Shown: piece by piece, positions 32,815-40,825 of the stretch
How positions within the stretch are numbered: the first letter of the stretch is position 1
Layout: every line of letters begins with the position of its first letter
DNA from: Varibaculum cambriense
GTDB lineage: Bacteria; Actinomycetota; Actinomycetes; Actinomycetales; Actinomycetaceae
NCBI RefSeq assembly: GCF_002848005.1
Contig: NZ_PKHX01000008.1
Span: 19,389 to 83,388, forward strand
Length of the DNA: 64,000 bases
Direction of reading: 5' to 3'
The notes under the pieces: model-generated
Told to the model about the DNA's origin: nothing
The model's database searches: none
What the model saw: only the letters and a program-made list of their open reading frames with translations
Position numbers and translations under genes: made by a program

Positions 32815-32954
32815 TGAGAGTATCCGCAAAGTCTTCGGATTTAACAGCAGATGCTCAAGGTTTATTCGAATCTGGAGTTAACCATTATTCTCCGAAATTG
32901 AGCGCGCCCTACGTAGGAGAAGTAAGCAAAATCTATAAAAGTCTTGGGAGGTGA
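32814..32954 (+). CDS. possible 46-residue reading frame
   Basis: The ATG overlaps the preceding stop (TGATG), the same junction found between the duplicated tail and the gene at 34360. It encodes MRVSAKSSDLTADAQGLFES, runs through the motif-1 promoter of TnpB copy 4 and stops next to the TnpB start. It may be the beginning of a different downstream gene brought in with the recoded tail. No function is seen. Confidence 0.3.
   Translation: MRVSAKSSDLTADAQGLFESGVNHYSPKLSAPYVGEVSKIYKSLGR
32902..32917 (+). promoter_or_regulatory. motif-1 promoter of TnpB copy 4
   Basis: GCGCGCCCTACGTAGG, where CCTACGTAGG is a full palindrome. A leader of about 35 bases with GGGAGG precedes GTG 32960. Confidence 0.5.
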
Positions 32955-32959
32955 GCCTG

Positions 32960-34360
32960 GTGGCAAGACGAGAAAACAAGCAAAAAAGTCCTAACGATGA
33001 AGCCCGTTTGGCTAAGAATGCTCGTATTAGGGAGGCTGGTAAGGCCACTAGGGCTCGCCGGGCAAAAATGGAATGCATCGTTAGGAAAATAAAGGTTGAC
33101 CGCTCCCACCTAAACAACAAGCAAAAAGAAGCCATTGCCCGCCTGTTTTTGGAGAGCAAATGGTTGACCAATTCTTGCATTGCCAATGAGCGCTTCGACA
33201 TTGATTATCTAAAAGACCTGGGTGATAAAGTCCAGGTTAAAACCCCCGCCGGAATGGAAGAAAGAGAATTTCTAGTTCTTGGCGGTCAACTAGCCCAATC
33301 GGTCATTAAAGGGTTAAAAGACAATCTGCGTGCCTTATCGAAACTTAAATCCAACGGGAGAAAAGTTGGCAGACTTCGCTACCGTAGGCAAGTAAGAATG
33401 GTTAACTTTCCTCAATACGGTAACTCACACAAGATAAACCGGGAAAAGAACCGGGTGAAACTGGCCAAAATTCCCGGATGGATGCGGGTACGCGGCTTAG
33501 ACCAGTTACCAGCCGAGGCTGAGTTTGCCAACTGCAAACTGCTGGATAAGCCAGACGGACTTTTTATCGCAATTACTTGTTACACGGACAAGGAACCCGA
33601 AGATTTTACCTCTGGAACTTCTATCGGAGTCGATATGGGGGTGAAAACTCATCTGACTTTTTCTAACGGGACAAAGATTGATGCACTTGTTGAGGAAAGT
33701 GAGCACGCAAGAGGCTTGAGAAGAAAAATCTCTCGCCAAAAACCCGGCTCAAACAACAGAGCAAAAACAATGGCTCGCCTAGAGAAAGTCCTATCAAAAG
33801 ATGCAAACAAAAGGGAGGACATAGCAAACAAGATAGTACATGAGTTACTAAAGAATGAAGTCGTGTACTACCAAGATGAGCCAATAAAAGATTGGTTTAA
33901 GAAACAAGGACGCATTAAGTCTGGCAGGCGGTTGCAAGGTTCAATACTTGGGCGAGTAAAAGAAAAGTTATCTCGTAACCCTAGGGCGGTAATGCTAGAT
34001 AGATACCTAGCCACCACCGCCACCTGCATCTGCGGTCATAAAACTAAACACGAGCCAGACAAACGCACTTTTGTTTGCAGTAAGTGTGGATATACCGATG
34101 ATCGGGATATTCACGCGGCTAAAAACATGGCAAGACTCGGGCAGTCTCAAAACGCCTCTGCTACGGAACGTAGCAGTATTCTTGCGGACAAACACGTAAG
34201 ACCAGTAGCACCAATGGACTATACATTCATTGGGAAAACAGGCGGTGTTTGGATGAAACAAGAAGCCCCAACATATTCAGTGATTGGGGTAGTTCATTTA
34301 TCGGCTCGCCCGGACGTAAAAAGCATGGGCGTGGCCTTGAGGAAGGCAGGTTTAATCTGA
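32960..34360 (+). CDS. tnpB: TnpB RNA-guided nuclease (copy 4, divergent)
   Basis: About 466 residues from GTG 32960, which has GGGAGG at good spacing; GTG 32951 is too close to it. RuvC-I is SIGVDMGVKTHLTFSNG, RuvC-II is VVYYQDEPIKDWF, the zinc knuckle is CICGH and CSKCG, and RuvC-III is DDRDIHAAKN. It is clearly separate from copies 1-3. After RuvC-III the frame stays open through the omega-RNA region and ends on the stop of the duplicated host-gene tail, so about 75 C-terminal residues are read-through. It has no tnpA and no recognisable left end. Confidence 0.88.
   Translation: MARRENKQKSPNDEARLAKNARIREAGKATRARRAKMECIVRKIKVDRSHLNNKQKEAIARLFLESKWLTNSCIANERFDIDYLKDLGDKVQVKTPAGMEEREFLVLGGQLAQSVIKGLKDNLRALSKLKSNGRKVGRLRYRRQVRMVNFPQYGNSHKINREKNRVKLAKIPGWMRVRGLDQLPAEAEFANCKLLDKPDGLFIAITCYTDKEPEDFTSGTSIGVDMGVKTHLTFSNGTKIDALVEESEHARGLRRKISRQKPGSNNRAKTMARLEKVLSKDANKREDIANKIVHELLKNEVVYYQDEPIKDWFKKQGRIKSGRRLQGSILGRVKEKLSRNPRAVMLDRYLATTATCICGHKTKHEPDKRTFVCSKCGYTDDRDIHAAKNMARLGQSQNASATERSSILADKHVRPVAPMDYTFIGKTGGVWMKQEAPTYSVIGVVHLSARPDVKSMGVALRKAGLI
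34110..34296 (+). ncRNA. omega-RNA of TnpB copy 4
   Basis: The segment shared with the solitary omega-RNA at 12.0-12.2 kb starts near 34128 and ends with the hairpin CCCCAA...TTGGGG and TAGTTCA at 34286-34296. The guide would begin at 34297: TTTATCGGCTCGCCCGG, inside the duplicated host-gene tail. Confidence 0.65.
34286..34360 (+). pseudogene. second copy of the 32368-32814 gene's 3' end
   Basis: In frame it encodes ARPDVKSMGVALRKAGLI plus the stop, like the intact gene. The intact copy has TTTAGCATCCCGCCCGG where this one has TTTATCGGCTCGCCCGG, so six of the first 11 guide positions mismatch. Further silent changes lie in the last seven codons. Confidence 0.8.
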
Positions 34361-34938
34361 TGGGTCTAGCATTTGATCCTTCTCCGATTGAGGCAGAAGA
34401 TGACGGCTACGAGGACGAGGTAGAAGTAGGCGAAGACTATGACTACGGCGGGGGCGGAGGAAGCCTTAAACAAAAACTAATCGCCGCTTCCCTTAGTTTC
34501 GTGTGCGCATTTGTAGGGGCAGGACTTGGCACCTATTTGTTCTCCCCTACTATTCCTGCCCAAGAAACCAAGATTGTAAAACAGTCTCGGCCTGCCGTGC
34601 CGGTAGGTATTTCTACTGGCACTTTGGACGTGGTTCTTTCTACCCCGCTGCAATATCTGGATGCAGATAACGAGTTTTACTGCTTTACCGCTTCTCTTCG
34701 CTCGGGTGCAGAGGATCCGATAGAGGTAAAAGATAGCGACTTTGAAGCTAAAAGTGGTGGCAAGAAGGCAAAGTTAGCCCCTGCGTTCAACCCCATGTCT
34801 ATCCCTAAGACCGTGAGCGTACCTAAAGGAGCAACCATGCCGATCATGACCTGTTTTGAAGGCAAGCTCAGCCCAGACGGGGTAGATATTTCATTCAAGG
34901 GCGAAAAAGCTCACGTAGACTCACCGGTGGGGGTTTAA
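34360..34938 (+). CDS. membrane-anchored extracytoplasmic protein
   Basis: About 192 residues from ATG 34360, overlapping the stop of the duplicated tail (TGATG). An acidic cytoplasmic N-terminus (EAEDDGYEDEVEVGEDYDYG) leads to one helix (LIAASLSFVCAFVGAGLGTYLF) and an outside domain of beta character (GTLDVVLSTPLQYLDADNEF). Two cysteines (FYCFTAS and MTCFEGK) may pair. It resembles DUF4352-type immunoglobulin-like lipids or anchors only loosely. It is probably co-transcribed with the FtsK-like gene that starts one base after its stop. Confidence 0.65.
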   Translation: MGLAFDPSPIEAEDDGYEDEVEVGEDYDYGGGGGSLKQKLIAASLSFVCAFVGAGLGTYLFSPTIPAQETKIVKQSRPAVPVGISTGTLDVVLSTPLQYLDADNEFYCFTASLRSGAEDPIEVKDSDFEAKSGGKKAKLAPAFNPMSIPKTVSVPKGATMPIMTCFEGKLSPDGVDISFKGEKAHVDSPVGV

Positions 34939-34939
34939 T

Positions 34940-36631
34940 ATGGCAGACGAAACGTTAGACCGCGCGCGCGTAAAGGCTCCTCCAGGGTATAAAGACGAAG
35001 TTCCAGCCCACCGTAAAGCCCTGCTTAAGATGGTGGAAACTACTTATGGGCCAGGCTGGCATATTGAGAGCGTTGAAAAGAAAACGGACGGGACTTTTGT
35101 AAATATATCCAGGGTGCGCTCAACTACGGAAGTATCCGCCGTAGGGGCATCGACTTTGATAGCTAGGCTGAGTGCGGGTACGAAACCTAGTGAGGGTGAA
35201 GCGGTAGCGGCCCGGCTTGAAGAACGCAACCCAGGATACCGGCTTACCGATTTTGATTTTGCTTTAGGGCGGGCAACCTTAAAGAAAATGGACGATAAAA
35301 CTTACTCAGCGCGCCGCTCCATTGCCGCCGCCCTATCGGTTAAGCCGTGGGAAGTCCAAGTATCAAAGCGGAGGGGCGGGTTCGATATTGTGCTGCCTAC
35401 TTCCTATACCTCTGCTAAGCATTACGACAAGCTCTTAGAGGTAGTTGAAGGCGATATCGGCCAGGTTGGATGGGAAGTAAAAGTAGACCCCAAGACCCTA
35501 AAGGGCACGATTCTTAAGGCTGATCCGCCAAGTTTTCCGCCGATGTATCCGCTCCCGTTTGAAAAAGAGCAGGACGCAGATAACGTGCTTTTTGGTATTC
35601 AGCCAGTGCGTCCTGGCAGGGATATTCAGCCGCTATTTGTTAATTGGAATAGCGCGCATGGTTGCATGGTTGCTGGCCTTCCTGGCGGCGGTAAATCCGT
35701 GGTCATTAACGCTCTTATCGCCGGGCACCTACTTGGCGGGGGCGAGCTGGTAATCATTGACGATAAAAACAAGGCCGTGGACTTTGACTGGTGTAAGCCG
35801 TTCGTGCGCGATCATGGTTGGGGCGCGGATTCGCTTTGGCAGTCCGTGGTAGCACTCGCCTTGGTGCGTGAAGAAGGCCAAAGAAGAGCAGATTACCTAA
35901 AGGCTCAGGGGGTAAAGAACTGGCTAGATCTGCCGAAAGATAAACGGTTCGCACCGCTATTAGTGGTTGTTGATGAGGGCGAAGCTATGCTTAGCGCCGG
36001 GAAGAAACCGGTAGGACTTGATAGGGATCATCCCCTGCTTATTGAGTGGCAAGACGAGGCGGCATCTAAAGCCTACGTGGGTAGCCATATCAACCACATT
36101 ATCCAAGAGCTTAGGTTCGTGGGCATCAGGATGATTCTTTCTTCTCAGGTAACTAACGCTGCCACCGGCATCGCGCCAAGCCTAAAGAACAAGTTCGGAC
36201 ACCGGATGCTACTGGGAGCATCCCCCTCCCCAAATGCCCTTTCGCAGGCTTTTTCTGACCCGTCCGCTATCCCGGAGATGCCAGAAAACATTGTTAGGGA
36301 CGATAAAGCATCTAAGGGTGCAGGTTTTTGCTACCTAGAGGGACAGGGTGCTTATCTTTTTAAGGGCGCGTTCGCCTCCACTGGCGATATTGCAGATTTG
36401 TTAGAAAAGAACGGGGTGAAAAAAACTCTTTGTCCGGCTCCTACTAAAGACCAAATGATGAAGTACGGGGACGGACAGGCAGTGGACCTTCCCGATAAGG
36501 AAGAAATCAAAAAGGCGAGCCGAACTCAGGGTTTTGATCAGGGTTTGCCCGATGATTTTGATGGCGATCTTAAAGGCGCGGCCCGTGCTAGTCACCAGCT
36601 GGCGCTAGAAGCTGCAATGAAGAACTTTTAG
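34940..36631 (+). CDS. FtsK/SpoIIIE-type ATPase
   Basis: 563 residues. Walker A is CMVAGLPGGGKSVVINALIAG at about residue 245 and Walker B is FAPLLVVVDEGEAMLSAG at about 345, followed by GIRMILSSQVTNAATGIAPSLKNKFGHRMLLG. No membrane helices are seen. It resembles TraB/Tra-type DNA pumps and rolling-circle plasmid FtsK-like transfer proteins of actinobacteria. A second, much larger FtsK-like motor and a VirD4-like protein are also present, so the job may differ: replication, partition or coupling. An R-repeat cluster follows immediately. Confidence 0.88.
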   Translation: MADETLDRARVKAPPGYKDEVPAHRKALLKMVETTYGPGWHIESVEKKTDGTFVNISRVRSTTEVSAVGASTLIARLSAGTKPSEGEAVAARLEERNPGYRLTDFDFALGRATLKKMDDKTYSARRSIAAALSVKPWEVQVSKRRGGFDIVLPTSYTSAKHYDKLLEVVEGDIGQVGWEVKVDPKTLKGTILKADPPSFPPMYPLPFEKEQDADNVLFGIQPVRPGRDIQPLFVNWNSAHGCMVAGLPGGGKSVVINALIAGHLLGGGELVIIDDKNKAVDFDWCKPFVRDHGWGADSLWQSVVALALVREEGQRRADYLKAQGVKNWLDLPKDKRFAPLLVVVDEGEAMLSAGKKPVGLDRDHPLLIEWQDEAASKAYVGSHINHIIQELRFVGIRMILSSQVTNAATGIAPSLKNKFGHRMLLGASPSPNALSQAFSDPSAIPEMPENIVRDDKASKGAGFCYLEGQGAYLFKGAFASTGDIADLLEKNGVKKTLCPAPTKDQMMKYGDGQAVDLPDKEEIKKASRTQGFDQGLPDDFDGDLKGAARASHQLALEAAMKNF

Positions 36632-36647
36632 GAACTATTTTTAAGGC

Positions 36648-37036
36648 GAAAACCGTCCCTTAACTGCTGGTCAGCCCGACTTTGGATTTTTGGAAAAACC
36701 GCTATTTTTGGGCAATTTTTGGGTGTATATTTTTTAGGGCGAAAAGTGTCCCTTATCCGCAGGTCACACCAGGTTTAAGGCTTTTAAGGTGAGGTAAGTC
36801 ACGGGCGGTTTTTACGGCGGGGCGATCTTCGCCAGTACCTAAGCGGTATTTTCAGCCTATTTTTAGGGCCAATTTTTAAGGGCAAAAGTGTCCCTTAATT
36901 GCTGGTCAGGCCATGTTTAGATTTTTCAAAAAATGGCTATTTTTGAGCAATTTTTGGGCTACTATTTTTCACGGTGAAAAGTATCCCTTATCCGCAGGTC
37001 ACACCAGGTTTGGGCTTTTTAAGGTGAGGTAAGTCA
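36648..37036. repeat. four R repeats in two pairs (cluster 2)
   Basis: Cores of the GTCCCTTANNTGCTGGT and GTCCCTTATCCGCAGGT types lie near 36648, 36741, 36882 and 36975; each pair is 93 bases apart. GTGAGGTAAGTCAC follows both pairs. The sequence closely resembles cluster 1 at 14.2-14.5 kb. No gene is present. Confidence 0.75.
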
Positions 37037-37564
37037 CTACCATTGCACGCCGCGCAAAGCACTCACCCGGCCCCTGCCTTTTGTCGCAATATCGCCAAGG
37101 TGGTGCGCTCCCATACCTGCCAATGCTAGAGCATCGGAAACATCAAAGGACGGTGCGTCAAAATCCCCAAAAACATTGACCAGGCAGTCCATAACGGCCC
37201 CTTTACCGGCGTTTCCAGCCCCGCTAGCCCACTTTTTAGCCGATTTAGGGGGTGCCACCGCAAAAGGTATACCAGCGCCTAGAAAGTGCTCTAGCGCACG
37301 GTAGAAAAGCGCTGCCCGCTCCCAAGTGGAAGTAGAAACTGAGCGAAAAGACGGCCCCTCAATCACTACCAGATCAACTCCGGCACAAAAAGTGGCAATC
37401 CCGCCCGCAATATGGGCGATCCTTCCTGCACGCTCCCTATACGGCACCTCAGCCTTCCCGGAAGTCTTGATCAAAGAGGTGTCAAGTATCCGGTATCCGC
37501 TAATTTTGGCCAGCCCGGTAGAGGTGAGAGAGGGATCGACTCCGCAGACGATTCTAGGCTCCAT
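37037..37564 (-). CDS. RuvC-like Holliday junction resolvase
   Basis: 175 residues. Motifs are IVCGVDPSLTSTGLA (catalytic Asp 10), DLVVIEGPSF (catalytic Glu near 70), PPKSAKKWASGAGNAGKG and FDVSDALALA. These fit RuvC/Rnase H-fold resolvases of the phage or plasmid type. It would resolve recombination or replication intermediates of the element. The ATG lies 6 bases after a motif-1 promoter, so the mRNA is probably leaderless. It is divergent from the WhiB-like gene. Confidence 0.88.
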   Translation of the reverse strand: MEPRIVCGVDPSLTSTGLAKISGYRILDTSLIKTSGKAEVPYRERAGRIAHIAGGIATFCAGVDLVVIEGPSFRSVSTSTWERAALFYRALEHFLGAGIPFAVAPPKSAKKWASGAGNAGKGAVMDCLVNVFGDFDAPSFDVSDALALAGMGAHHLGDIATKGRGRVSALRGVQW

Positions 37565-37570
37565 GCCTGG

Positions 37571-37596
37571 TCATGTAGGGCGCGCCCTATATGGGC
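37571..37596. promoter_or_regulatory. divergent motif-1 promoters sharing one core
   Basis: GGGCGCGCCC is palindromic and is shared by GCGCGCCCTACATGAC on the minus strand and GCGCGCCCTATATGGG on the plus strand. It places the resolvase and WhiB-like genes under one regulatory site. Confidence 0.6.
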
Positions 37597-37600
37597 AAAT

Positions 37601-37876
37601 ATGCACGAGAAAGACTTAAAATACTACCGCGGAATCCGCCAACCCTGGATGGAATACGCCTCCTGCCTAGGACTGTCCTTTGCCTTCGACAAATCAGCGT
37701 GGGGAATGGGAAACAATGCCATCCGCTATCGCAAAATATGCAAACGGGTATGTAATCGCTGCCCAGTGAAAACCCAGTGCTTAAAATGGGCGCTCGATCA
37801 GGAAAAAGACCATACCCCGGTATTCCAGGTGGCGGGAGGATTAACGCGCCGGGAGCGGCTCAGCCTTGCGGACTGA
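37601..37876 (+). CDS. WhiB-like iron-sulphur transcription regulator
   Basis: 91 residues from ATG 37601, shortly after a motif-1 promoter. Four cysteines fit a [4Fe-4S] site: C22 (YASC), then VCNRCPVKTQC giving C51, C54 and C60 with the CX2CX5C spacing. A G-rich turn (FQVAGGLTRRER) and basic residues follow. WhiB-like proteins occur only in actinobacteria and their phages and plasmids. They bind sigma-A region 4 and can replace a -35 element. This one could act on the shared motif-1 promoters, including its own (inference). The 3' end overlaps a convergent gene. Confidence 0.88.
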   Translation: MHEKDLKYYRGIRQPWMEYASCLGLSFAFDKSAWGMGNNAIRYRKICKRVCNRCPVKTQCLKWALDQEKDHTPVFQVAGGLTRRERLSLAD

Positions 37877-38738
37877 GCCTGCCGATAGCTACCGGACGCT
37901 CGCCTACTAGTGCGGCAACTATCGCGTTGCCCTTCTTATCTCCTGCCAGGCCGATAGAATCTGCCCCTACCGCGCTAGCAAGGGAACCCCAAAATGCAAA
38001 AGCTGCCGGGTCTACCAGCGGGGGCCGGTACCCCTTAGACTTAGCGAAAAAGAACGACGGGTATTCTGGCATATCTGAGATAGTCGCCTTATAGAGTTTG
38101 TCCGCAACATAAACCTTCCCGTTCCATGCACAAATAGCAACCCTGCCACCCTCCAAGGACAACTGATACAGGGTCTGCCGATCCAGTGCAACGGCACATT
38201 TAGGGCCAAGGGAACGCTTTGACCGCAAAGCCAAGTAAATATCTTGATCCTCGCTTTGCGCCCCGCACATAACCATCGTGCCGGTATCGAAAAATGTTAT
38301 CCGGTTAGACACCGCTTCTGGCAGCATCTTTAAGGCTTTATCAATATCACCTGGCTCTAGAATCACTATCGGAATTTGCCCGCAATGAGGACACTCATGT
38401 TTTTTGACCTCATCTTTTAGCCGTGCCCGGTAAATTCTATGGCACTTAGGACACCTAAAACGCAAAATGTGAGCTTGACCAGGCCTCATATTGGCAGGAT
38501 TCTTCGGCTCGAAAGAGGGAATCCCCGTTTTCACCAAATCCCCGGCAACATGGGGGTACAAGGTCGGAAAGTCATTCTCACCCTTTTTCAGTCCAATACG
38601 GCACAGCGGACAGTTGCCTTTTTCGGCCCGTCGCACCTGCATAGCTATCCTATGCCCTGCCTCGCACTCGAAAATCCACCGCTCCTCGCGCTCTTGGACT
38701 TCCTCTAGCGTAAGTTTTTCGATTTTCTTAAATGCCAC
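37860..38738 (-). CDS. zinc-ribbon protein (DUF4379-like)
   Basis: 292 residues from GTG 38738. An N-terminal helix is followed by a treble-clef repeat with FECEAGH and NCPLCR, then FRCPKCHRIYR and HECPHCGQ. A C-terminal part of about 170 residues is alpha/beta (VVMLG-like, ALDRQTLYQLSLEGGRVAIC, VYVADKLYKAT). Its zinc motifs resemble those of the nuclease at 21.5 kb, but I see no clear PD-(D/E)XK core. A motif-1 promoter and a leader of about 27 bases lie upstream. Confidence 0.65.
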   Translation of the reverse strand: MAFKKIEKLTLEEVQEREERWIFECEAGHRIAMQVRRAEKGNCPLCRIGLKKGENDFPTLYPHVAGDLVKTGIPSFEPKNPANMRPGQAHILRFRCPKCHRIYRARLKDEVKKHECPHCGQIPIVILEPGDIDKALKMLPEAVSNRITFFDTGTMVMCGAQSEDQDIYLALRSKRSLGPKCAVALDRQTLYQLSLEGGRVAICAWNGKVYVADKLYKATISDMPEYPSFFFAKSKGYRPPLVDPAAFAFWGSLASAVGADSIGLAGDKKGNAIVAALVGERPVAIGRLSPQG

Positions 38739-38772
38739 TGATTGCCCCTACTTTCGTTTTTGACCAACGCCA

Positions 38773-38787
38773 CCTATGTAGGGCGCG
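38773..38787 (-). promoter_or_regulatory. motif-1 promoter
   Basis: On the minus strand CGCGCCCTACATAGG, with a leader including GTAGGGGC before GTG 38738. Confidence 0.5.
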
Positions 38788-38792
38788 AGGCC

Positions 38793-39500
38793 TCAACGCC
38801 TAGACGCAACCGGCCTACCTGCCCATCTAGAGGCAGTAAGGGCATTTACTTCAGGGGGCACTACTGCGTATCCGGCGCTATCGAAAGTAAGAGAGCTTGC
38901 TGCCTTGTAAGCAAAACTTACGGCTCTGTGGCAATCCCCGCGCCGTTTTGGAGGATTACAAATTCGATCAGCAAGGCTTCTTGGCGGCCTGCGAGAGGCA
39001 ACCCGGCCAGACCCATCGAAAACGTGCCAGACTTCGCCGTGAGTTACCAGGCGACCTGATAAGTCAAAAGAAGCATCCACGATCCCGGCTTTTTTACCCC
39101 CCAGGTCCCGTATAAGGCTTACCACCGGAAGTTCGCCAGGGCTTACCGGGGTAATATCGCCTAGCACCAAAATCCCCTCAGATTTAGTGAACGGTTCACT
39201 CCTGATTGGCAAGCGGTTATTCCCGGCTACCGAAGCACAGATTTTGGCAATGGATTCCCGAGACAAAAACGGCGGGCCTTTAACCTCTGCCCACATCTTG
39301 AGCGGATGCACATAGAAGTCCGGCACATACGCCATCGTGGGGGTTATCCGGTAGGTGCCTGGCTCATAGTCGGTATCCCACCCCAAAATGTCGAATATAA
39401 GCGCCCACTTCGCCTCCAGGTGCGAGCGGAAGATCATACCGGAGTAACTACAGTCGCCAGCAGCGCTTTTAAGCCGCTTACTAGTTACCTTACGTGCCAT
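38793..39500 (-). CDS. PD-(D/E)XK-like nuclease
   Basis: 235 residues. The N-terminal third has FRSHLEAKWALIFDILGW, DYEPGTYRI, YVPDFYVHPLKMWAEVKG, the E...PDF...ExK arrangement of a PD-(D/E)XK nuclease as found in phage-type proteins. The C-terminal half is less clear, with a CNPPKRRGDC pair of cysteines. The ATG overlaps the stop of the upstream lipoprotein gene (TAATG), so translation is coupled. It may process DNA of the element or of competitors. Confidence 0.75.
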   Translation of the reverse strand: MARKVTSKRLKSAAGDCSYSGMIFRSHLEAKWALIFDILGWDTDYEPGTYRITPTMAYVPDFYVHPLKMWAEVKGPPFLSRESIAKICASVAGNNRLPIRSEPFTKSEGILVLGDITPVSPGELPVVSLIRDLGGKKAGIVDASFDLSGRLVTHGEVWHVFDGSGRVASRRPPRSLADRICNPPKRRGDCHRAVSFAYKAASSLTFDSAGYAVVPPEVNALTASRWAGRPVASRR

Positions 39501-40654
39501 TAGGCCATTCCCGGTCCGCTGCCCCCTGCTTTGTCTGCCGACCCTGGAGCAGGTGCCGGGCTCGGAGCCGGTTTCTCGCTTGGGGAAGGCTCACTGCTCG
39601 GCTTAGTAGGGCCGTCCTTGCCCAGCAAGATATTCTTTTGTTCTTTAGTCAGCGGAATATCGAACTGGTTAACCAGCTTTGCTACCGTCTCTAGACGCTT
39701 TTCGTCTCCTCTAGCCCAAAGGAAGTAGTCATTTTCTTCCCCGCCAAGGCCGGTGATCTTTTCTTTCAAGGCGGCCAGGTCAGACACTTCTACCGCACGG
39801 GTAGCCATTAACTGAAATTGGGTAATCTCCTTGGGAGTAAAGGTCGCTTCCCTAAACGCTAGGCGATGGAACGGGAATAGCGAGAACACCTTAACGGACT
39901 TACCTTCTCCTAACGCGGAGTTATCCAGCCAAGAGAACTGACCGTAGTCGGTAAGATTCGGGGCTGCTTTTTCAAAATTCTTCAGCGAATCGAAGTTACG
40001 ATTCTCCCCCACTTCTTTCGCGCCTTCAATAGCGGCCTGAACGCCAGGGAATGCCTTCTCCTTGTACACGTAGTTATCTACCGGTTCGCTAGGCTTCGGA
40101 TCGGGGCTCGGATTAGGAGCCGGATCGGGATTCGGAGTAACCGGTGGATTCGGCGCAGGCGGATTCGGATTAGGTGCTGGATCGCCTCCCGGTTTTGGTT
40201 TCGGTTTTGGCTTTACTGTGGGGATTGTTTGACTAGGCACGTCTATAACCGGAGCGTCAGGTTTTGCATCCGGTTTTGTCTCCGGTTTTTCTTCTTGCTT
40301 AGCCGGGATGGCCTCAGCCGGTTTTTGTTTAGCAAAAGGTGCAAACGGGTTAGCCGTGCTCTGCTTTACTTCGGGGGCAAGCCCTGCCCGAGACGGCTTA
40401 GAAGAGTCTTTGGAACGAGTAGGGCTTTCTGCGCTCCCCCCATCTGTTTCCTCGCCGCCAGTAGAGGCTTCAGCGCCAGGATCGGTATCCATGTCCCCTG
40501 CGGGCGGTTCCTCGATCTGATTGGTAGTAGTTTCGGGGGCGGGAGACTTAATATCTGAAGCCTCGTGGTTAGAAGCGCACCCGGCTAATACTAACGGCAA
40601 AACGGTTAGTACCAACGCTGACTTGAAAAGTCTCGATTCGGAAAAGTCTTTCAC
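39500..40654 (-). CDS. proline-rich lipoprotein
   Basis: About 384 residues from GTG 40654, chosen because AAGGACAGG precedes it and a lipoprotein signal follows at once (ALVLTVLPLVLAGC). The longer open frame to 40783 runs through a motif-2 promoter and the left end of an IS605 element and is not used. After the lipid anchor, about 200 residues are Pro/Ser/Lys-rich with PNPNPPAPNPPVTPNPDPAP. The C-terminal module of about 140 residues is helical (FPGVQAAIEGAKEVGENRNF onward). It is probably a surface protein with a wall-spanning linker. Confidence 0.75.
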   Translation of the reverse strand: MKDFSESRLFKSALVLTVLPLVLAGCASNHEASDIKSPAPETTTNQIEEPPAGDMDTDPGAEASTGGEETDGGSAESPTRSKDSSKPSRAGLAPEVKQSTANPFAPFAKQKPAEAIPAKQEEKPETKPDAKPDAPVIDVPSQTIPTVKPKPKPKPGGDPAPNPNPPAPNPPVTPNPDPAPNPSPDPKPSEPVDNYVYKEKAFPGVQAAIEGAKEVGENRNFDSLKNFEKAAPNLTDYGQFSWLDNSALGEGKSVKVFSLFPFHRLAFREATFTPKEITQFQLMATRAVEVSDLAALKEKITGLGGEENDYFLWARGDEKRLETVAKLVNQFDIPLTKEQKNILLGKDGPTKPSSEPSPSEKPAPSPAPAPGSADKAGGSGPGMA

Positions 40655-40679
40655 TTGCCTGTCCTTAAATATCGGTTTT

Positions 40680-40708
40680 TCATCTTCCACTATTGGTAAT
40701 GCGTCAAA
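40680..40708 (-). promoter_or_regulatory. motif-2 promoter of the lipoprotein gene
   Basis: On the minus strand GTTTGACGCATTACCAATAG, about 35 bases before GTG 40654. Confidence 0.5.
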
Positions 40709-40805
40709 CGGGTTTTTATCTGAAAACGCCGTAAAACCCCCGGATTCATCCGTGGGGATATAAGGCGTACTAAAAGCTGGCATTGGTCGTTACTGGCAAA
40801 AACTT

Positions 40806-40821
40806 CCGCGCCCTACATAGG
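40806..40821 (+). promoter_or_regulatory. motif-1 promoter of tnpA
   Basis: CCGCGCCCTACATAGG, then AAGT and the ATG at 40826. The IS carries the same promoter as the element's own genes. Confidence 0.55.
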
Positions 40822-40825
40822 AAGT

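Noticed and set aside
34136..34357. C-terminal 75 residues of TnpB copy 4 as a functional domain
   Set aside because: They correspond to the omega-RNA and the duplicated host-gene tail read in frame. The same stretch exists without TnpB at 12.0 kb.
36401..36595. Small minus-strand frames inside the FtsK-like gene
   Set aside because: They lie fully within a strong ATPase gene on the other strand.
40655..40783. N-terminal extension of the proline-rich lipoprotein
   Set aside because: This part encodes a promoter motif and the IS605 left-end hairpin. A lipoprotein signal begins right after GTG 40654.
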